Source: an uncultured Roseobacter sp.
Lineage (GTDB): Bacteria > Pseudomonadota > Alphaproteobacteria > Rhodobacterales > Rhodobacteraceae
NCBI RefSeq assembly: GCF_947488185.1
Contig: NZ_CANKYM010000002.1
Span: forward strand, 248,001-312,000
Reading direction: 5' to 3'
Length of the DNA: 64,000 nt
Made by a program: the position numbers and the translations under genes. Below are positions 26,430-36,325 of the stretch, in pieces (the first letter of the stretch is position 1; every line of letters begins with the position of its first letter). A model generated the notes under the pieces. The model saw only the letters and a program-made list of their open reading frames with translations, did no database searches and was not told the origin of the DNA.

Positions 26430-28631
26430 TCAAGCAGCAGCGGCTGTGGCGCCGAACCGACCGTAGAAACTCTGGCCCTTCGCGGCCATCTCGCGCAGCA
26501 GGTCGGGGCATTTGAACCGATCGCCAAAGGTCGCGGTCAGCTGATCGCAGCGTTCGGCGGCATAGGGCGCGCCGATCATGTCGAGCCAGCTCAGCGGGCC
26601 GCCAGACCATGGCGCAAAGCCCCAGCCGAGGATCGCACCCACATCGCCTTCGCGGATGTCCATGAGCACGCCTTCTTCCAGTGCGCGCACCGCTTCGAGT
26701 GATTGTGCAAAGAGCAGGCGGTGCTGCACATCCGTCAGCTCCGGCTGATCCTCCGCCGCCGGATACTTCGCGGCGAGCCCCTCCCACAGCCCTTGACGTT
26801 TACCCTTGTCGTCATAGGCATAGAAGCCTGCGGCGGATTTGCGTCCCAACCGGCCTTCGCTCTCCATCCAGAAGATCACCTCGTCCACGGCGCCGTCGGG
26901 ATAGGCGTCGCCCATCGCGGACTTCGTGGCGCGGGCAATCTTGGCGCCGAGATCAATGGAGGTCTCATCCACCAGTTGCAGCGGCCCTAGCGGCATCCCC
27001 ACCAGACGTGCCGCATTCTCGATGAGCGCGGGTTCGACGCCTTCGGCGACCATGCGGATGCCTTCATTGATGTAGGGGATGATGCAGCGGTTGGCGTAGA
27101 AGAAGCGCGCGTCATTCACCACAATCGGCGTCTTGCGGATCTGGCGCACGTAGTCGAGCGCCTTGGCCACAGCGCGGTCGCCGGTGCCTTTGCCCTTGAT
27201 GATTTCCACCAGCAGCATTTTCTCGACGGGCGAGAAGAAATGGATGCCGATGAATTGCTCTGGGCGGCTGCTGGCCTTGGCCAGTTCGGTGATCGGCAGG
27301 GTGGAGGTGTTGGAGGCAAAGATGCAGTCCTCGGGGATCACCGCCTCTACCTTTTGCGTCATCTCGGCTTTGACCTTCGGGTCCTCGAAAACGGCCTCAA
27401 TGATCAGGTCACACCCCTTGAGCGCGTCGAGATCAGTTGTTGCGGTGATGAGGGAGAGCAGCTGCTCTTTCTTCTCCGGCGTGGTCTTCTTCCGCTGGAT
27501 GCCCTTGTCCGCGAAGCTCGCCGTATAGGCCTTACCCTTGTCGGCGGCTTCCTGCGTCTGGTCGATCAGCACGACCTCGATGCCCGCTTGCGCGGAGACG
27601 AGGGAGATGCCCGCACCCATCATGCCGGCTCCCAGAACGCCGAGCTTTTTGACCCGCTGGTCGGCCACGTCCTGCGGGCGCACAGCGCCTTTCTCCAGTG
27701 CTTCCTTGTTGATGAAGAGCGAGCGGATCATCGCCTCGGAGGAGGGGTTCATCAGCACCGAGGAGAACCAGCGCGCCTCGATCTTCAGAGCCGTATCGAA
27801 GGGTACCAGCGCGCCTTCATAGACCGCCGAAAGCAGCGCCTTGGCGGCCGGATAGACCCCTTGCGTCTTGCCGTTGACCATGGCCGACGCGCCCACGAAA
27901 GTCATGAAACCCGCCGGGTGGTAGGGCGCCCCGCCGGGCATTTTGTAGCCCTTGGCATCCCAAGGTTTCACCAGATCGGCGTCCTTGGCGTTCAGCACCC
28001 AGTCGCGGGCTGCGGCCATGGGGTCGTCGGAAACCTCGTCGATCAAACCCGCGCCCTTGGCCTTGACCGGGTCCACCAGCTTGCCTTCCAAGAGGAACGG
28101 CGAGGCGGCCATGGCGCCCATCTTCCGCACCAGTCTCGTTGTGCCGCCGGCACCCGGAAAGATGCCCACCATGATCTCGGGCAGGCCGATCTTGGCCTTG
28201 GGGTTGTTGGCGGCAAAGATGCGATGGCACGACAAGGGCAGCTCAAGCCCGATGCCAAGCGCCGTACCGGGCAGAACACAGGCCACAGGCTTGCCGCCTT
28301 TCTGCGTCTTGGGGTCCATGCCCGCCAGTTCGATCTTGCGCAGCAGGCGGTGCATGTCCATGACACCGTCAAAAAGCCCTTTGGCCGGGTTCTCGCCCGC
28401 ATCCGCCTTCATCTTGGCAATCAGGTTCAGGTCCATCCCACCGGCAAAAGAACCCTCCTTGCCGGAGGTCAGGATGATGCCCTTCACGGCCTCATCACCC
28501 AGCGCCTCATCCATGAGTTTGTCGACTTGCGAGAGGCCTTCGTAGGACATCACGTTCATGGATTTTCCGGGCACATCCCAGGTGATCGTGGCGATTCCGT
28601 CGCCGTCGGTTGTCGTTGTAAACTCGGTCAT
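26430..28631 (-). CDS. fadJ: Bifunctional enoyl-CoA hydratase/3-hydroxyacyl-CoA dehydrogenase
   Basis: A 733-residue protein for two beta-oxidation steps. The N-terminal crotonase domain (to about 190) has KEGSFAGGMDLNLIAKM, ALGIGLELPLSCHRI and LPEIMVGIFPGAGGTTRLV with the two catalytic glutamates. The dehydrogenase domain starts near 330: KLGVLGAGMMGAGISLVSAQ binds NAD, and FIGIHFFSPVEKMLLVEII carries the catalytic His. The C-terminal domain extends to residue 733. The ATG at 28631 overlaps the stop of the upstream duplicated-domain gene by 4 bases. Confidence 0.95.
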   Translation of the reverse strand: MTEFTTTTDGDGIATITWDVPGKSMNVMSYEGLSQVDKLMDEALGDEAVKGIILTSGKEGSFAGGMDLNLIAKMKADAGENPAKGLFDGVMDMHRLLRKIELAGMDPKTQKGGKPVACVLPGTALGIGLELPLSCHRIFAANNPKAKIGLPEIMVGIFPGAGGTTRLVRKMGAMAASPFLLEGKLVDPVKAKGAGLIDEVSDDPMAAARDWVLNAKDADLVKPWDAKGYKMPGGAPYHPAGFMTFVGASAMVNGKTQGVYPAAKALLSAVYEGALVPFDTALKIEARWFSSVLMNPSSEAMIRSLFINKEALEKGAVRPQDVADQRVKKLGVLGAGMMGAGISLVSAQAGIEVVLIDQTQEAADKGKAYTASFADKGIQRKKTTPEKKEQLLSLITATTDLDALKGCDLIIEAVFEDPKVKAEMTQKVEAVIPEDCIFASNTSTLPITELAKASSRPEQFIGIHFFSPVEKMLLVEIIKGKGTGDRAVAKALDYVRQIRKTPIVVNDARFFYANRCIIPYINEGIRMVAEGVEPALIENAARLVGMPLGPLQLVDETSIDLGAKIARATKSAMGDAYPDGAVDEVIFWMESEGRLGRKSAAGFYAYDDKGKRQGLWEGLAAKYPAAEDQPELTDVQHRLLFAQSLEAVRALEEGVLMDIREGDVGAILGWGFAPWSGGPLSWLDMIGAPYAAERCDQLTATFGDRFKCPDLLREMAAKGQSFYGRFGATAAAA

Positions 28632-29578
28632 GTCCGGGTCCTTTCTTGGATGGTTCTGAGGGTCACCAAGGCGTTCGACGGCTTGGGGACATTGTAGGGG
28701 AAATTGGAGTTCGAAAGCGAATTGGTCACCGACTTCAGGTACCAATTGGTGTTCTCGCGCTTGAGCACCATTCGCGATTTGATGGGGCCAAAGACGCAGG
28801 TCTCGCCCGCGCAGAATTCAGTGGCATGATAGCCGCAGATCAGGTCGCTGGAGATGAACTCCGCGTCTTCCGCACGCCGCACCAACCGGTCGCAGGATTT
28901 CTCTTCCAGCAGGTCACGCAGCATGTCAAAGAAGGGCTGTACCTCCTCTGGCGTCGAAATGATCGTATCGGTGGATTCTGTGTGCGAGGTGTAGGGAAAG
29001 AGCAAATAGCTGCAATACAGCGCCAAATCGTCCTGATTGTTCGCGTCAGAAAGCTCGTTGATGAACTTCTGGTAGATGGTGAGCGGCGCAACCGACAGCT
29101 TGCGCGCGTCGTTTTCCGGCGACCGCGGCGCCAGTCGCCCACCCCCGTGCTTTTGCACGCGGGGGACGTAGATGGGCCAATGTGGGTTATCCAACATGCT
29201 ATCCAGTTCCAGCATCTTCCAGACGTCGTTCTCGCGTATCAAAACCATGCGGTTTGCGTAGCTTTCGATCACCGGGAGCGCATCGCGCAGCGTATGGGTG
29301 ACGTGATACCCGGTGATGTAGTTCTCGCTGAGAAACTCAGCTTCGGTGGCCAGGCGCACCAGATTGGTTGCGCCCAGCCCCTTGATGGCCTGACCGAAAG
29401 TCACCATGCCGTCGATCAGGTCCTCCCGCGTCTCCACGATGACTTCGTGGCTCAGCGTGCGCCACAGGTGGGGTAGCTTGACCCGTTCCAGTAACGTCAC
29501 CGCGTTTTCCGTCATGACGGCGTCGGATATACTGTCCAACGTGTCCTGATAGATGGCGATGGCGTCAGCGGGGGTCAC
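28628..29578 (-). CDS. Internally duplicated NTF2-like protein of unknown function, inside fad operon
   Basis: A 316-residue soluble protein that I cannot name. Residues about 5-142 and 167-303 are repeats of one another: AEFLSENYITGYHVTH matches AEFISSDLICGYHATE, and NRMVLIRENDVWKMLELDS matches SRMVLKRENTNWYLKSVTN, each ending in a P-Y-x-VP[RK] segment. The alternation of short helix and strand with WxxxxxxxL is NTF2-like, which is a guess. It starts at GTG 29578, 3 bases after the thiolase stop, and its own stop overlaps fadJ as ATGA, so it is co-translated between two core beta-oxidation genes. Confidence 0.8.
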   Translation of the reverse strand: MTPADAIAIYQDTLDSISDAVMTENAVTLLERVKLPHLWRTLSHEVIVETREDLIDGMVTFGQAIKGLGATNLVRLATEAEFLSENYITGYHVTHTLRDALPVIESYANRMVLIRENDVWKMLELDSMLDNPHWPIYVPRVQKHGGGRLAPRSPENDARKLSVAPLTIYQKFINELSDANNQDDLALYCSYLLFPYTSHTESTDTIISTPEEVQPFFDMLRDLLEEKSCDRLVRRAEDAEFISSDLICGYHATEFCAGETCVFGPIKSRMVLKRENTNWYLKSVTNSLSNSNFPYNVPKPSNALVTLRTIQERTRT

Positions 29579-29581
29579 AAA

Positions 29582-30793
29582 TCAGACCCGCTCGATGATC
29601 GTGGCGGCTCCCATTCCCGACGCAATACACAAGGTGGCAAGGCCGGTTTCCTTATCCGCCCGCTCCATCTCATCCAGCAGGGTGCCGATGATCATCGCGC
29701 CAGTGGCGCCCAGCGGGTGGCCCATGGCGATCGACCCGCCGTTGACGTTGACCTTTTCGCTTTCTACATCAAAAGCTTGCATGAAGCGTAGGACAACGGC
29801 GGCAAAGGCCTCATTGACCTCGAAAAGATCAATATCCTTGATGTTCATGCCATTGTCGGCGAGGATTTTCTCGGTCACGGGAACGGGCCCAGTCAGCATG
29901 ATTGTCGGGTCGGTGCCGATTTTCGCCGTGGCCCGGATGCGGGCGCGGGGTTTGAGCCCATGCTTTTCACCGAACGCCTTGGAACCGATCAGGACCGCAG
30001 CGGCCCCATCCACGATGCCGGACGAATTGCCGGCGTGGTGGATGTGGTTGATCTTCTCCAGATGCGGGTATTTCATCAGCGCAACCTTGTCGAAGCCGGG
30101 CATGACCTCGCCCATCGCCTGAAACGCCGGGTTCAGCCCACCAAGGGACTGCATGTCCGTCTGCGGGCGCATGTATTCGTCATGATCGAGGATGGGCAGG
30201 CCGTTCTGATCCTTGATTTCAATGACCGACTTGGCAAAGCGTTTGTCATCCCACGCGGCTTTGGCCCGACGTTGGGATTCTACCGCCAATTGGTCGGCAT
30301 CGTCGCGGGTAAAGCCGTATTCCGTGGCAATGATATCTGCACTGATCCCCTGCGGGACAAAGTATTTCTCCATGGCCAGCGTTGGGTCCACGGCGATCGC
30401 CGCGCCGTCAGAGCCCATCGCGACCCGTCCCATCATCTCGACACCGCCCGCGATATAGCCGTCGCCCGCGCCACCTTTCACCTGATTGGCCGCCAAGTTC
30501 ACCGCTTCCATGCCGCTGGCACAGAAACGGTTGATCGCGAGGCCGGGGATGCGCTCGTCCAGATCGGAGGCCAGCACGGCCGAGCGCGCCAGGCACCCGC
30601 CTTGCTCCATCACCTGGGTGACATTGCCCCAGATCACGTCCTCGACGGCATGACCTTCGAGGTTATTGCGCTCTTTCACGGCGTTCAGCGTCTGGGCCGA
30701 GAGGCGCAGCGAGGTCACCTCGTGCAGGCTGCCGTCCTTGCGGCCCTTGCCGCGCGGTGTGCGCAGGGCGTCATAGATGTAAGCTTCGGTCAT
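29582..30793 (-). CDS. fadA: Acetyl-CoA C-acyltransferase (thiolase)
   Basis: A 403-residue thiolase cleaving 3-ketoacyl-CoA with CoA. Catalytic cysteine in INRFCASGMEAVNLAANQV, NEAFAAV with its neighbouring loop, GGSIAMGHPLGATGAMI with the active His, and CIASGMGAATIIERV with the second Cys. First gene of the coupled run fadA, duplicated-domain gene, fadJ. Confidence 0.95.
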   Translation of the reverse strand: MTEAYIYDALRTPRGKGRKDGSLHEVTSLRLSAQTLNAVKERNNLEGHAVEDVIWGNVTQVMEQGGCLARSAVLASDLDERIPGLAINRFCASGMEAVNLAANQVKGGAGDGYIAGGVEMMGRVAMGSDGAAIAVDPTLAMEKYFVPQGISADIIATEYGFTRDDADQLAVESQRRAKAAWDDKRFAKSVIEIKDQNGLPILDHDEYMRPQTDMQSLGGLNPAFQAMGEVMPGFDKVALMKYPHLEKINHIHHAGNSSGIVDGAAAVLIGSKAFGEKHGLKPRARIRATAKIGTDPTIMLTGPVPVTEKILADNGMNIKDIDLFEVNEAFAAVVLRFMQAFDVESEKVNVNGGSIAMGHPLGATGAMIIGTLLDEMERADKETGLATLCIASGMGAATIIERV

Positions 30794-30861
30794 ATATGTC
30801 TCCTTCTCGCACGGGTTCCGCGCGGTATCTTGATCAAGCGCGGTGCCGCGCAGCGTGTCAG

Positions 30862-31500
30862 TCAGGCGCGGTCAGCGGGGCTGCCGGGCATCAGATCGTA
30901 GGGGGCCTTCCAGCCCGGTGTGTCGGAAATACGCGTGAGCCACGCATCGATGTGGGGCCAATCTGCCCGCTCAAATCCAAATTTCTCAGGATAATACAGG
31001 TACCCGCAGCAGCTGATGTCGGCATTGGTGATCCCGTCACCCACAATCCAGTCACGATCTGCGAGGTGGTCGTTCAAAACTGAATAGGCGGCCTTGAGAC
31101 GGCCCTGGTTGAAAGCAATCACCTCCGCCGGGCGTTTGTCTTCGGGCAGAAAATGCATCAGGAACCGGGTGGGACCGGCTGTCGAGCTGAGCTTGTGGTT
31201 GTCCCAGAGCACCCAGCGCAGGATCTCGCGCCGTTCGGTTGCATCCTTGCCGCCGAACTTCCCGGATTTTTCTGAGACATAGTCCTGGATCACTCCCGAT
31301 TGGGTGAGGCGCAGATCACCGTCCACCAGCACCGGAACTTCCCCCATGATGTTCACATTTGTGCGGTACTCCGGCGTGCGGGCCTCGCCGCCGAAAAAAT
31401 CGACCTTCACAGGCTCCCAATCGAGGCCTGACAGCTGCAGGGCGAGGGCGGCTTTATAGGCGTTTCCGCTTTCCCCGAAACAGTAGAGTTGGATGGTCAT
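30862..31500 (-). CDS. Glutathione S-transferase family protein
   Basis: A 212-residue thioredoxin-fold plus helical protein. The N-terminal domain reads [20 protein letters not shown], with the glutathione contacts [20 protein letters not shown] (cis-Pro and Ser of the QSxxI motif). The helical domain ends [11 protein letters not shown]. It starts inside the stop of the acyl-CoA dehydrogenase gene (ATGA), so it is co-translated with it. It may detoxify or isomerise a reactive acyl-CoA intermediate (inference). Confidence 0.88.
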   Translation of the reverse strand: MTIQLYCFGESGNAYKAALALQLSGLDWEPVKVDFFGGEARTPEYRTNVNIMGEVPVLVDGDLRLTQSGVIQDYVSEKSGKFGGKDATERREILRWVLWDNHKLSSTAGPTRFLMHFLPEDKRPAEVIAFNQGRLKAAYSVLNDHLADRDWIVGDGITNADISCCGYLYYPEKFGFERADWPHIDAWLTRISDTPGWKAPYDLMPGSPADRA

Positions 31501-32654
31501 AGGGTCCTCGCAATCAGTTCTTTCATGATCTCATTCGTGCCGCCGTAGATGCGCTGCACGCGCGCATCGGCCCACATTTCCGCGACGGCGTATTCCTGCA
31601 TGAATCCGTAGCCGCCGTGCAGTTGCACACAGTCGTCCAGCACCTCACATTGCGTATCGGTCAGCCAGTATTTCGCCATGGCCGCCTTCTCGACGGTCAG
31701 TTCGCCGCGCAGATGCTCCTCGATGCACTGATCAAGAAAGGCGCGCGCCACCGCAGTGCGTGTCTTGCATTCCGCAAGCTTGAAGCGCGTGTTCTGGAAC
31801 TGCGTCAGCGGCCCGCCAAAGGCCTCACGCTCCTTGCAATAGGCGATGGTGCGTTCCACGGCACCCTCCATCGCCCCAACCGCACCGCAGCCGATGATCA
31901 GCCGTTCCTGTGGTAACTGCTGCATCATCTGGTAGAAACCCTTGCCCTCTTCGCCACCAAGGATGTTCTCCGGCGGGATCGCGACGTCGTCGAAGAAGAG
32001 CTCCGAGGTGTCATTCGCATGCAGCCCCACCTTCTCCAGATTGCGCCCGCGGCTGAAGCCCTGCGCGCCGTCGGTCTCCAGCATGACCAACGACACACCT
32101 TTCGATCCCTCGGAGGGGTCGGTCTTTGCCGCCACGATGATCAGGTTGGCGTGCTGCCCGTTGGTGATGAACGTCTTCTGGCCAGACAGCCGGTAGACAT
32201 TGCCGTCCTTCACCGCCCTGGTTTTGATCGCCTGCACGTCGGAACCGGTCGAGGGTTCGGTCATTGCCAGCGCCCCTACCATGTCCCCCGAGATCATTTG
32301 CGGTAGCCAGCGTTTCTTCTGGTCTTCGGTGCCATAGGCCAGCACATAATGGGCAACGATCCCGGAATGGATGCCATGCCCCCAACTGGCCAGGTTGGCG
32401 CGCGCGGCTTCGATCAGGATTGCCGCCTCATGGCCGAAGTCACCACCCGGCCCGTCGTATTCTTCAGGCACCGACGGGCAGAGCAGGCCAAGCGCGCCGG
32501 CTTCGGTCCAGGTCTCACGGTCCATCTGGCCCTGCTTGCGCCAGGTCTCGAACTTCGGCGCCCACTCGGTAGTGATGAATTGCGCCGTCATCTCCGCGAT
32601 CATGCGGTGTTCGTCGGTCATCCACCCGGATGCATCTGTCGTCTCATCTGTCAT
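31497..32654 (-). CDS. Acyl-CoA dehydrogenase, long-chain (ACADL) type
   Basis: A 385-residue FAD enzyme making trans-2-enoyl-Co[21 protein letters not shown] and [14 protein letters not shown] are the family signatures. The C-terminal loop is [16 protein letters not shown] with Gly where medium-chain enzymes have the catalytic Glu; instead [11 protein letters not shown] supplies a Glu in the helix used by long-chain and isovaleryl types. I placed the start at 32654 ([14 protein letters not shown]) after GGGGAGGG, rather than the longer frame. Coupled to the GST gene. Confidence 0.92.
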   Translation of the reverse strand: MTDETTDASGWMTDEHRMIAEMTAQFITTEWAPKFETWRKQGQMDRETWTEAGALGLLCPSVPEEYDGPGGDFGHEAAILIEAARANLASWGHGIHSGIVAHYVLAYGTEDQKKRWLPQMISGDMVGALAMTEPSTGSDVQAIKTRAVKDGNVYRLSGQKTFITNGQHANLIIVAAKTDPSEGSKGVSLVMLETDGAQGFSRGRNLEKVGLHANDTSELFFDDVAIPPENILGGEEGKGFYQMMQQLPQERLIIGCGAVGAMEGAVERTIAYCKEREAFGGPLTQFQNTRFKLAECKTRTAVARAFLDQCIEEHLRGELTVEKAAMAKYWLTDTQCEVLDDCVQLHGGYGFMQEYAVAEMWADARVQRIYGGTNEIMKELIARTL

Positions 32655-32676
32655 GCCGCACCCTCCCCAAAAGCGC

Positions 32677-32889
32677 TCACTTCTTGCGGTCGTCCAGCTC
32701 CGCATTGAAGAGCCGCAGCCTGTGGCCAAACGTCTCCTCGTTCATCACACTATCGAAGTTCTCGAAGAGAAAAGACAGCGCCTCGCCTTCATCCAACCCT
32801 GCATCGGCAGCAAACCTTTTCAGCCTGCGGTATCCGTCTTCGGTCATCGCAACCGGAAAGCGGCGGGTCAGGCGAAACCGTTTCGGCAT
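32677..32889 (-). CDS. Small ribbon-helix-helix-like protein
   Basis: A 70-residue basic protein: [20 protein letters not shown] then [20 protein letters not shown], a strand-helix-helix arrangement like RHH/CopG DNA-binding domains, with an acidic-basic tail ending DDRKK. It lies 22 bases upstream of the acyl-CoA dehydrogenase gene, so it belongs to that operon; no toxin partner is adjacent. A local regulator is possible. Confidence 0.65.
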   Translation of the reverse strand: MPKRFRLTRRFPVAMTEDGYRRLKRFAADAGLDEGEALSFLFENFDSVMNEETFGHRLRLFNAELDDRKK

Positions 32890-32910
32890 GGCGGGGTCCT
32901 TTCAGTTGGC

Positions 32911-32938
32911 AGGTAGGGTGGGCTTTCAGGCCACCCTG
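32911..32938. repeat. GGTGGGCTTCAGGCCACC repeat, fourth copy (one-base insertion)
   Basis: AGGTAGGGTGGGCTTTCAGG then CCACCC: the core with an extra T in the loop. It lies 7 bases past the stop of the DmdC-like gene on the minus strand. Confidence 0.7.
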
Positions 32939-32945
32939 ACCCGGA

Positions 32946-34727
32946 TCAGAAGTTGGCCGCATCCAGTGCCATGACGGTGTCCGCGCCGGTTTCGATCCGG
33001 GTCAGATGCAATGCGGTCGCGGGCAGTTGTCGCGCCATGTAATAGCGACCGGTGTGCAGCTTGCTTTCGTAGAAGTCCACGTCGGATGCACCATTTGCCA
33101 GCGCGTCCTGTGCTGCTTTGCCCATCTTCGCCCACATCAGGCCAAGGCAGACGTGGCCGAACATGTGCATGAAGTCGTAGGAACCGGAGAGCGCGTCGTT
33201 GGGGTTTTTCATGCCGTTCTGCATGAAGTACATGCCCGCGGCCTGCAGATCCTTGGAGGCAGCCTTCAGCGGCTCAAGGAACTGCGCGTCGAATTCTGCA
33301 TTCTGGCCTGCGTTTTCCTTGATGAAGCTCTTTACCAGGTCGAAGAAGGCCATCACATGCTTACCACCGTCCTGCGCAAGCTTGCGGCCCACCAGATCGA
33401 GCGCCTGCACGCCGTTCGCACCTTCGTAGATCATCGCGATTCGGGCATCGCGTGCAAATTGCGACATGCCCCATTCTTCGATGTAGCCATGGCCGCCGTA
33501 AACCTGCTGGGCTTTGACGGTCATGTCATAGCCCTGATCGGTCAGGAAGCCCTTGATCACCGGCGTCAGCAGGGAGACCAGCCCATCGGCGTCCTTGTCC
33601 TGCCCGCGGTGGGCGGCATCGATCAGCGTGGAACCCCAGAGGATGAACGCGCGGGCGCCTTCGGCAAAGCTCTTCTGGTCCATCAACGAGCGGCGGATAT
33701 CCGGGTGCACGATCAGCGGATCGGCGGGGCCTTCGGGGTTTTTCACGCCGGTCACGTCACGGCCCTGCAGCCGGTCCTTGGCGTAATCCAGTGCGTTCTG
33801 ATAGGCGGCTTCGGCCTGGGACATGCCCTGCATCCCGACGCCCAGACGCGCTTCGTTCATCATGGTGAACATTGCGCGCATACCCTTATGTGCGTCGCCC
33901 AAGAGATACCCGGTCGCCTCGTCGTAGTTCATTACGCAGGTGGAGTTGCCGTGGATGCCCATCTTCTCTTCGATCTTGCCAACCGCGACGCCGTTGCGTG
34001 CGCCCAGGCTGCCATCGTCCTTCACGCATATTTTTGGAACAATGAAGAGGGAGACGCCCTTGATCCCCTCCGGCGCGCCGGTGATCTTGGCCAGCACCAG
34101 GTGGATGATGTTTTCGGACATGTCGTGCTCACCGGCGGAGATGAAGATCTTCTGCCCGGTGATTTTGTAGCTGCCGTCATCCTGCGGCTCGGCTTTGGTG
34201 CGCATGAGGCCGAGATCGGTGCCGCAGTGCGGTTCGGTCAGGTTCATCGTGCCGGTCCAGTCGCAGGACACCATTTTCGGCAGGTACATGTCTTTTTGTG
34301 CGTCGGTCCCGTGTGCCAGAATGGCAGAGGCGGCGCCGTGGGTGAGGCCTTGGTACATGGTGAAGGCCATATTGGCCGAAGAGAACATCTCGCCCACAGC
34401 TGTGCCGATCACATAGGGCATATTCTGCCCGCCGTATTCCTCGGGCATGTCCAGTCCGGGCCAGCCGCCTTCCTTGACCTGTTCAAAGGCCTCCTTGAAG
34501 CCCGTTGGTGTGCGCACCACGCCGTTTTCCAGAACACAGCCTTCGGTGTCACCTACCACATTCAACGGGGCCAGCACCTCGGAGGTCAGCTTGCCAGCTT
34601 CTTCGAGAATGGCGGAGGTGAAATCAGCCTCCAGCTCATCATAACCGGGGATGTTCTGGCCGGTGACGTCAAGCACATCATGCAGCACGAATTGCAGGTC
34701 TTTGGTGGGGGCGGTGTAGCGGGGCAT
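32946..34727 (-). CDS. Acyl-CoA dehydrogenase, DmdC-type (~590 aa)
   Basis: A 593-residue acyl-CoA dehydrogenase with the extended C-terminal domain that marks the group containing 3-methylmercaptopropionyl-CoA dehydrogenase Dmd[21 protein letters not shown] and [16 protein letters not shown] form the FAD/substrate core; [20 protein letters not shown] holds the catalytic Glu. DmdC paralogues in roseobacters act on various acyl-CoAs, so DMSP use is possible but unproved. The start at 34727 ([20 protein letters not shown]) is the normal family start. The MerR gene lies 38 bases upstream in the same direction. Confidence 0.92.
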   Translation of the reverse strand: MPRYTAPTKDLQFVLHDVLDVTGQNIPGYDELEADFTSAILEEAGKLTSEVLAPLNVVGDTEGCVLENGVVRTPTGFKEAFEQVKEGGWPGLDMPEEYGGQNMPYVIGTAVGEMFSSANMAFTMYQGLTHGAASAILAHGTDAQKDMYLPKMVSCDWTGTMNLTEPHCGTDLGLMRTKAEPQDDGSYKITGQKIFISAGEHDMSENIIHLVLAKITGAPEGIKGVSLFIVPKICVKDDGSLGARNGVAVGKIEEKMGIHGNSTCVMNYDEATGYLLGDAHKGMRAMFTMMNEARLGVGMQGMSQAEAAYQNALDYAKDRLQGRDVTGVKNPEGPADPLIVHPDIRRSLMDQKSFAEGARAFILWGSTLIDAAHRGQDKDADGLVSLLTPVIKGFLTDQGYDMTVKAQQVYGGHGYIEEWGMSQFARDARIAMIYEGANGVQALDLVGRKLAQDGGKHVMAFFDLVKSFIKENAGQNAEFDAQFLEPLKAASKDLQAAGMYFMQNGMKNPNDALSGSYDFMHMFGHVCLGLMWAKMGKAAQDALANGASDVDFYESKLHTGRYYMARQLPATALHLTRIETGADTVMALDAANF

Positions 34728-34765
34728 CTTGTCTCTCTCTCCCTGAAAACGTGATGTCGGGTGTG

Positions 34766-35167
34766 TTATTCGGCGGCGCTGCGCGGGGCACGCATGGAGG
34801 TCAGCATCTCTTCCCCCCACTTCAACTGTTCTGTCAGTTCGGCGATGGCCTCGTTCAGCGCGTCGCGTTGACTGACCAGGTCGGCCAGGCGTTGACGGGC
34901 TACTTCATAGGTGCGTGCAAGCTGTGTCTGCTGTTGATCTCCCATGTCGTAGAGGTCGAGCAGTTGGCGGATTTCCTCTAGACTGAAGCCAAACTTCTTG
35001 CCCCGCAGGATCAGCTTGAGCCGAGCGCGGTCGCGCCGCGTGAACAGCCTTTTCTGGCCTTCCCGGATCGGAAACAGCAATTCCTTGGATTCGTAGAACC
35101 GCAGCGTGCGCGGGGTCACATCGAACTGATCGCACATCTGGCGAATGGTCATGATTTCGTCGGTCAT
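34766..35167 (-). CDS. MerR-family regulator A
   Basis: A 133-residue regulator: [20 protein letters not shown] is the winged [23 protein letters not shown] the second wing, then a coiled coil ([20 protein letters not shown]). It lacks cysteines for metal binding. In Alphaproteobacteria such MerR proteins (LiuR/PsrA-like) control branched- or fatty-acid oxidation; its place ahead of the DmdC-type gene agrees. ATG 35167 chosen; longer frame rejected. Confidence 0.9.
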   Translation of the reverse strand: MTDEIMTIRQMCDQFDVTPRTLRFYESKELLFPIREGQKRLFTRRDRARLKLILRGKKFGFSLEEIRQLLDLYDMGDQQQTQLARTYEVARQRLADLVSQRDALNEAIAELTEQLKWGEEMLTSMRAPRSAAE

Positions 35168-35234
35168 CGGCTTCACTCTTTCAACAGCGGAACGCGGCAC
35201 AAATAGGAACTGGGTGTTCAGCTACAACACAAGA

Positions 35235-35309
35235 TGACGTTTACGTAACCTGAACGTCACGTCACTTTGACAGCTGCCATGACGGAAGCCCAGTGGCACG
35301 TCACGTCAC
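35235..35309. promoter_or_regulatory. Candidate MerR-type operator region
   Basis: TGACGTTTACGTAA (35235-35248) resembles LiuR-type ACGT-N-ACGT elements. ACGTCACGTCAC occurs twice, at 35254 and 35298, 44 bases (about four helical turns) apart. The region lies between the two co-oriented MerR genes, upstream of regulator A. No measured binding; recognised by eye. Confidence 0.45.
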
Positions 35310-35395
35310 AAAGGCTGTCCGAGCCAAAAGACGCGGGACGATGTGCGGAAACTTGCGTATATCCGCTCCAGGGCGCGCTTTTACGCGGTTTTGGG

Positions 35396-35770
35396 TCAGG
35401 GTTTCGTGATCTCTTTGGCAACAGAATCGCGCAGGTCCTGAAGCTCCTGCATGGCCTCATCCAATTGCCTGCGTTGATCCGCCAGTTCCTTGAGCTGCCC
35501 ATCGGCAAGTGTCACCCAGGCCTCCATCTGCGCGGAGGTGCCCTCGTTTTCGTAGATCAGCAGCCATTGGCGGATGTCTTCGAGCTGGAAGCCGAATTTG
35601 CGTCCTCGCAAGATGAGCTTCATACGCGCCCGTTCGCGGGGGCCGTAGAATCGCGCGCGCCCTTCGCGGTCCGGCTCAAGCAACTCGATGTATTCATAGT
35701 AGCGCAATGTGCGCGGGGTTACGTCGAATTCGGCGCACATTTCTTTGAATGTCAGGCGGTGTTCTGCCAT
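35396..35770 (-). CDS. MerR-family regulator B
   Basis: A 124-residue paralogue of regulator [41 protein letters not shown], and a coiled coil (LADQRRQLDEAMQELQDLRD). The recognition helix DVTPRTLR is the same in both, so they may share sites. It is divergent from the thioesterase pair with a 132-base gap and precedes regulator A. Confidence 0.9.
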   Translation of the reverse strand: MAEHRLTFKEMCAEFDVTPRTLRYYEYIELLEPDREGRARFYGPRERARMKLILRGRKFGFQLEDIRQWLLIYENEGTSAQMEAWVTLADGQLKELADQRRQLDEAMQELQDLRDSVAKEITKP

Positions 35771-35902
35771 GCAACTTCTCTCCCTGAAGCACAGGCTAGG
35801 CCGGGCGCTGCCCGAGCGCAACCGTCGCTCTTGCTCTTGGTAGCTGGATGCGTTGATAAAGGGGCAGACGAAACCGGGCACCGCCCCTCGGAGCAGACTT
35901 CC

Positions 35903-36325
35903 ATGGCCACTAAGACTGATATCGCGCGACAGTTTATTGAAGCGATTCCGCACAGCAAGGCACTTGGCATGCGCTTGACGGAGATGGGAGAGGGGACATC
36001 GACCATTGAGATGCCTTACGATGAAAAGCTCGTGGGGGATCCTGAAACCGGGGTGCTGCACGGCGGCGCTGTCTCGGCTCTTATGGACACCTGCTGCGGG
36101 GCTGCAGTGATGAGCCACCCGGCGAGCCCCGGTGGGACGGCCACGATCGATTTACGCATTGACTACATGCGTGCCGCCACGCCGGGTCAGTCGATCACAG
36201 CCACGGCGACCTGCTATCACGTGACCCGTACAGTGGCCTTCGTGCGCGCGACGGCGACGGATGAAGACACCGAAAATCCCGTCGCGGCCGCGACAGGTGC
36301 CTTCACCGTGGAGGCCGCGCGATGA
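35903..36325 (+). CDS. PaaI-family hotdog thioesterase 1
   Basis: A 140-residue hotdog protein. VLHGGAVSALMDTCCGAAVM is the HGG motif with the active-site Asp/His region; ATIDLRIDYMRAATPG follows. It would hydrolyse acyl- or aryl-CoA, perhaps releasing CoA when degradation stalls. The stop overlaps the next gene as ATGA. Confidence 0.9.
   Translation: MATKTDIARQFIEAIPHSKALGMRLTEMGEGTSTIEMPYDEKLVGDPETGVLHGGAVSALMDTCCGAAVMSHPASPGGTATIDLRIDYMRAATPGQSITATATCYHVTRTVAFVRATATDEDTENPVAAATGAFTVEAAR

Noticed and set aside
32946..34727. Naming this gene dmdC and the ligase at 22989 dmdB
   Set aside because: Both families have many paralogues with other substrates in roseobacters, and dmdA/dmdD are not in view.
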